Positions 60,116 through 64,000 of a stretch of 64,000 bases of DNA are shown one piece after another; within the stretch, counting starts at the first letter, position 1; each line of letters opens with the position of its first letter. The notes below the pieces were generated by a model that searched no databases, had not been told where the DNA came from, and saw nothing but the letters and a program-made list of their open reading frames with translations. Source of the DNA: Prunus persica (lineage: Eukaryota; Streptophyta; Magnoliopsida; Rosales; Rosaceae); assembly GCF_000346465.2 (NCBI RefSeq), contig NC_034010.1, positions 10,628,558-10,692,557 of the forward strand. The letters are read 5' to 3'. The position numbers and the translations under genes are program-made.

Positions 60116-61966
60116 TTACATCGGATAACCAAAATCTTGATACCCCATTGAACCCCCTTGATCAGGCAAATGACCCTGCGGCTGTTGCAATGGAGGCTGT
60201 TGAGCTGGAACACCAGGCGGAGGAATCCAATTTCGATCAGCAGGGACAGCTACCGAGTTACTTTCTACAGTGGTTATGTCGTGAATGCTTGATCTTTTCC
60301 TTTCCTTTTTCACTGAGCTTTGGCGAAGAAAATACTTCTGGGCATGGCTAGCCACTTGGGTTGGTGTTCTTGTCACAACCACATTCCTCGAAATGCTCCT
60401 CCAGTCGCCCTTACCAAACTTTTTTAGTCCAATTAGAAATAACCTGTTAGAATACAAAAAGAAAATCAGGTGCTGAAACATTAGAACTGGCAAGTAGAAA
60501 TGTAATTTTGGATCAGTATCTCCCAACATAACTGCATCATCTATAAATCTGTAGTAGTAACACAACATATTTCTCATTCCGGGAAAGTAAAATATGCAGA
60601 AATTATAAGTACATAATTGCACCATCAACACCCAAAACAAATATAAGATTATCATGAGAATAAAACCACAGATTTAAGGATTGTCAGTATCGATGACCTA
60701 TCAATGAAAAATGATTCAATTATGTAAACCTTACAGATTACTGAATAAGTTAACACTCAAAGGCCAGAAGAACATCATATTGAAACTCTTTTGTGTCTCT
60801 AAAGTCAACATGGTAACTTTACAATCATTTATTTTTCCATAATTCTCTGGTTCACAAGGATTATTTAAAAAACAACAAAGTGACTTCAACAGTTTACAAG
60901 CATATAGCTTGTATGAAGCACGAAATTCAGTTACTTAAAATCCCCAAATGAAGAGTTCCATTGCCATCTGGTCTTCTATATGTCCTCTTGAAATGATTTT
61001 AGACTGGATACAGAACAGCAGTTGCATCCTCATTCCAATTTTAGCAACAAAATCACATTCTAAATAGGGAATTGCCAGCTCAATCATATGTGATTAATGA
61101 ACTCTACCTTCTGTTCAGTTTGGCAAAAACTTTTTCAAGAACCCAAAAAACTCAAATTTTGAAACAGCAATGTAGAAAATCTACCGCAATACTACTTTGA
61201 ATATTAAAACAATAAAGATTTGAGACATTTGAAATAAACCCACTGCTACAAGTCTCATAGACATTTTTTTAGGCTATTCCTATTTGACTTAGAAATTTTA
61301 ATTACAATAAACAAAAGAAGCAGAAGAGTTCCTGCCTCAAATTTTCAACTCCCAAACGAAGGCCAAAAGAGGTGTGGACTATGAAAATCAGAAACAAAGA
61401 AATACAAATCATTCAAAGAATTTGTACACTTTGGAGAAGCAAAAAACAATAAATCCAGCAAAACCCAAATTAGGTACGATAAAGTACCTAATTAAATGAC
61501 CATGAAAACCAAAATATTGTCTTTCTTTGGTTGAATTGTTCGATTAAAGGAACGATAAAGTAAAACCCAAATGCTAAATTTCTTCCTAGAATTAAAAATA
61601 AAAAATTAAACGAAGGTAGAAATTCAGAAATTACTTGTGTTCTTGTTCAGTCCAAGGAGTCCCCTTCTTCCTCTCGGGCTCGCCATGCTTATTGAGCTTG
61701 GACCCGAAAGAGATCTGACTAGCCGTATCCCAACCGACCACCGAGTCATCAGCATAACTCGGCAACTCGACTCGGCCCGAGTCAATCTCCAACACATCGT
61801 GAACCAAAGTTTCGTAGTGCTCCAGAACCTCCTCGGGAGTCTTGCCCGGAACTTCCCCGGCGATCCTCTCCCACCGATCGGGCAAGTCCTCAGAGAACCT
61901 GACCAGCGCCTGCTCAAAGAGCTTGTCCTCGAACCGAGTCCACGGAGCCGACGCCGACTGAGCCAT
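60116..61966 (-). CDS. DIVARICATA-type MYB transcription factor, two exons
   Basis: Exon 1 is 61,966-61,635 and exon 2 is 60,443-60,116 (stop included), giving 219 residues. The intron splits the codon of Lys111 after its second base, with GT at the donor and AG at the acceptor. Residues 7-55 form an N-terminal MYB/SANT repeat (Trp9, Trp32, Tyr51 as core aromatics). Residues 102-152 form the second repeat, with Trp105, Trp125 and the SHAQKYF hallmark at 143-149, preceded by VTRTPTQVA. After it come a basic KKERKR stretch and SSIHDITTV, usual in this family, then a Pro/Gln-rich tail. Such proteins are nuclear and the second repeat binds TATCCA/I-box-like DNA (family knowledge). The overall form resembles the short Arabidopsis At3g11280/At5g05790 group, recalled from memory. 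I chose the ATG at 61,966 because it has A at -3 and G at +4 and fits the family's short N-terminus; an upstream in-frame ATG at 61,999 would add 11 residues. The target genes cannot be read from the sequence. Confidence 0.93.
60444..61634 (-). other. Intron of the MYB gene
   Basis: 1,191 bp, GTAATT at the donor and 'attctaacag' at the acceptor on the minus strand, phase 2. It is AT-rich and has no recognisable element inside. An open frame runs from 60,655 through the acceptor into exon 2, but its intron part is not MYB-like and I do not treat it as coding. Confidence 0.9.
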
Positions 61967-62147
61967 ACTCGACCAACACGGCGCCGTTTCTTGGAACATT
62001 TGTGGTTTTTGGGTTTTCTTTTTTTCTTTTTAAATTTCTATTTGTTCCGTTTTGGTTTTGGTTTTGGTTTAGGACGAAGACCGATGAGACGGGGTTTCTT
62101 GGAGATTTCGCATGTAGGGGTTTGGTGGGAGATTTGGAGAGGTTGTG

Positions 62148-62151
62148 TTTT

Positions 62152-62155
<4 letters not shown>
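62148..62155 (-). promoter_or_regulatory. TATA box of the MYB gene
   Basis: On the minus strand the sequence is TATAAAAACAC, directly preceded by a (CT)19 tract. It lies 182 bp upstream of the chosen start codon, which would put transcription start near 62,118-62,125 and leave a 5' UTR of about 150 nt. A second, weaker AT-rich candidate (ATTATAAAAAATAT on the minus strand) lies near 62,217-62,230. Confidence 0.6.

Positions 62156-62192
<37 letters not shown>
62155..62192 (-). repeat. (CT)19 microsatellite in the MYB promoter
   Basis: 38 bp of perfect AG on the + strand, equal to CT on the gene strand, abutting the TATA box. A shorter run of GA lies at about 62,240-62,254. CT/GA tracts are bound by plant BPC (GAGA-binding) proteins and are common in core promoters, so the tract may be regulatory. 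Confidence 0.85.
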
Positions 62193-62194
<2 letters not shown>

Positions 62195-62255
62195 TTTGGA
62201 TTGTGAAGGCCGCGATATTTTTTATAATTTTTGGGTGCTGAGAGAGAGAGAGAGT

Positions 62256-64000
62256 CTAAAGACCAACTCAGACTTCGAAATCAACACGTTTTTTCCCTTA
62301 TTGGTGTTTTACTATTTGTTTCATGTCGTTTCGAGCTGTACTAGTGCCAAATGTATGCGGCTATTTTCTGCTTCTTTTCCTTCTTTTTTTTCTTTTCTTT
62401 TTTTAAAAGGAATTTACGTTAATAGAAAATTGCTTCTGAGGTCGTTAATGGAAATTCCTTTGGTCAATAGGGTATAGGACAATGAAAAAGAGTATTGATT
62501 TCATATAAATAATTTCATGTTCAAATCACATGACACCTTTAATCAGGAATGAATCTATGTTATAGCCCACATGGAATTTTTTCAACTTTTAAAAAATGTG
62601 AGGTAGTATTTACACACAACCAAAAAAAAAATTAAAAATTAACTAATAATATCGATAATAAATAAAAATTAATTATGTTTAATTCTTTAAAGCCTTGAAG
62701 GGTGCAACTTAAATAGTTTTATTTTGTATTTGTGTTGCATGTTTATTTATTATTTTCCTTTTTTACTAGCTTATATCTTATGTATTAGATTCAGTTTGAA
62801 GGGTATATGGTTCATTATCTCCTCCTTCACGAGGTGTATCATTTTTTATTATCAATAAAATTCGCTCGTGTCGTCGAGTTTCTTTTTAAAATCCTTTAGT
62901 AGTGTGTTTGTGAGAAACCACTCCTCTTTTATTTTAGACTATGGCTTATATTAAAAGAAAATAGAAATTCCTTTGGAAATCCAAGCTAAAGATTTTTTTT
63001 TCATCCATAGTCCACATGTATGTATTTAGGTCCCTAAATAAATACTTTTTTGAATCCTTAAAGATTGTAAATATTTTTTTTGCTTAAAATCATAAATCTT
63101 TATTGATAAAAGAGAATCATATTTATAGTAAGGGTGATTTTATTTGAACCCCACAATCGGCTCTCTTGACCACAAAATAATTTTAAACATGAATAACCTA
63201 TTTTACCCTTATATATAATTACCGTTAAGAACAAAAGCATTCAAAATAAAAACTTAAATTTGCTCACTACACTCCACGTACATTCTTGCAATCATAATCA
63301 GATTATTTGTCAAACCATCATGTTCCTACAATCCCAACAAGTTTGTACGCTTATATTTGTGAAAACGTACCTAGTATTTATTCATGAAGGGTGAGACTGA
63401 AGTTAGGGAGGCTTCGAATGAGGTATGAGTGAATTTTTTTTGCATTTTTCGAGTGTTGAGTTGCATGGTAATCGCTAGTTACGTTCGGCAGGCCAGTACC
63501 AAATGCGATAGGAAAATTCAGTGGCCTTCTACTGAAACATTGAACCTATTTAGTTGTACGTGATCGACCGTTAACTTAGGATACAATGGAGTTCCTGGGA
63601 ATGGGTTCGGTATCGTATGACTGAGTTGTACCAAGCGTGTGTGGATGAGTTTAAACAACTTTCGGGAGTAAAGAATGTAGCTACTACAGATACAGTGATC
63701 ATAATGACTAAATAAAATGTACCCACTGCGGATACGTTGGCCCTTAATACTGAAGAGATTATAAATTTATGACACTTGAGATACTTATTATTTTTGTATA
63801 GTCAAAAGTTGATATTGAAGATGTATCTTTCCCCTTAAAATAAAGCCCATTTTCTTATGCTTTCCTACTGTTATAAAGCCCATTTGCTACTTTTTTTATA
63901 AAAAAAAAAAAAAAAAAAAAAAAGACATTAGACCATAAATACTGAATAAATCCTTATTGATTTGGTGGAACGGCATCGACAAACAATACCAAAATTCGGT
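62256..64000. other. AT-rich intergenic region upstream of the MYB gene
   Basis: About 1.7 kb with many T and A runs. I looked for open frames with recognisable motifs, tRNA-like cloverleaf boxes and transposon ends and found none that I can support. No satellite monomers occur here. The distal promoter of the MYB gene presumably lies in this stretch. Confidence 0.5.
63900..63923 (+). repeat. Poly(A) run of 24
   Basis: 24 consecutive A following 'ttttttat'. It could be a simple tract or the tail of a short retroposed sequence; I see no retroposon body or target duplication. Confidence 0.8.

Noticed and set aside
60444..60655. Extension of MYB exon 2 upstream into an open frame starting at 60,655
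   Set aside because: The residues before Leu112 are hydrophobic and unlike the family, and a good splice acceptor at 60,444-60,453 joins in frame to exon 1 with the expected MYB sequence.
61637..62206. 189-codon + strand open frame opposite MYB exon 1
   Set aside because: It is the antisense of the MYB coding exon and promoter; its tail is the translated AG microsatellite. It has no recognisable domain.

Overview
This window is a piece of a plant nuclear genome, almost certainly a eudicot. The evidence is a two-exon DIVARICATA-type MYB gene, plant-type LTR retrotransposon ends, a CACTA transposon end, a Tourist-like element and a satellite with a nucleosome-length monomer. Nothing in the sequence lets me name the species. 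There is no bacterial or organellar gene content.

About 80% of the window is one satellite family with a monomer of about 166 bp. From 1 to 39,276 it runs in one orientation: a degenerate edge at 1-249, a homogeneous subfamily to about 3,030, then a more diverse subfamily. A 1.86 kb solo LTR interrupts it at 21,572-23,434. A 386-bp assembly gap of Ns lies at 39,277-39,662. After the gap the satellite continues to 48,752 in the opposite orientation. The right part of the + array carries visible higher-order duplications at offsets of 664, 1,510, 1,816 and 3,337 bp.

From 48,753 to 58,715 the satellite is broken up by transposons. A left-truncated CACTA element (48,753-50,321) separates the main array from a diverged subfamily with 158/169-bp monomers (50,322-53,001). 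A + strand fragment of a Ty3-gypsy-like LTR follows (53,002-54,628). Next is a small satellite island (to 55,511), then a minus-strand fragment of a related LTR (55,512-58,715) into which a second solo LTR has inserted (56,266-58,007, exact 5-bp target duplication).

The last 5 kb is more gene-like: a 902-bp Tourist/Harbinger-type element (58,784-59,685), then the one gene I support, a minus-strand MYB transcription factor (60,116-61,966, one 1,191-bp intron, 219 residues). It has a TATA box beside a (CT)19 tract. The final 1.8 kb is AT-rich sequence with no gene I can recognise. The window therefore reads as the edge of a pericentromeric or other heterochromatic satellite block passing into euchromatin; the chromosomal position is inferred, not seen.
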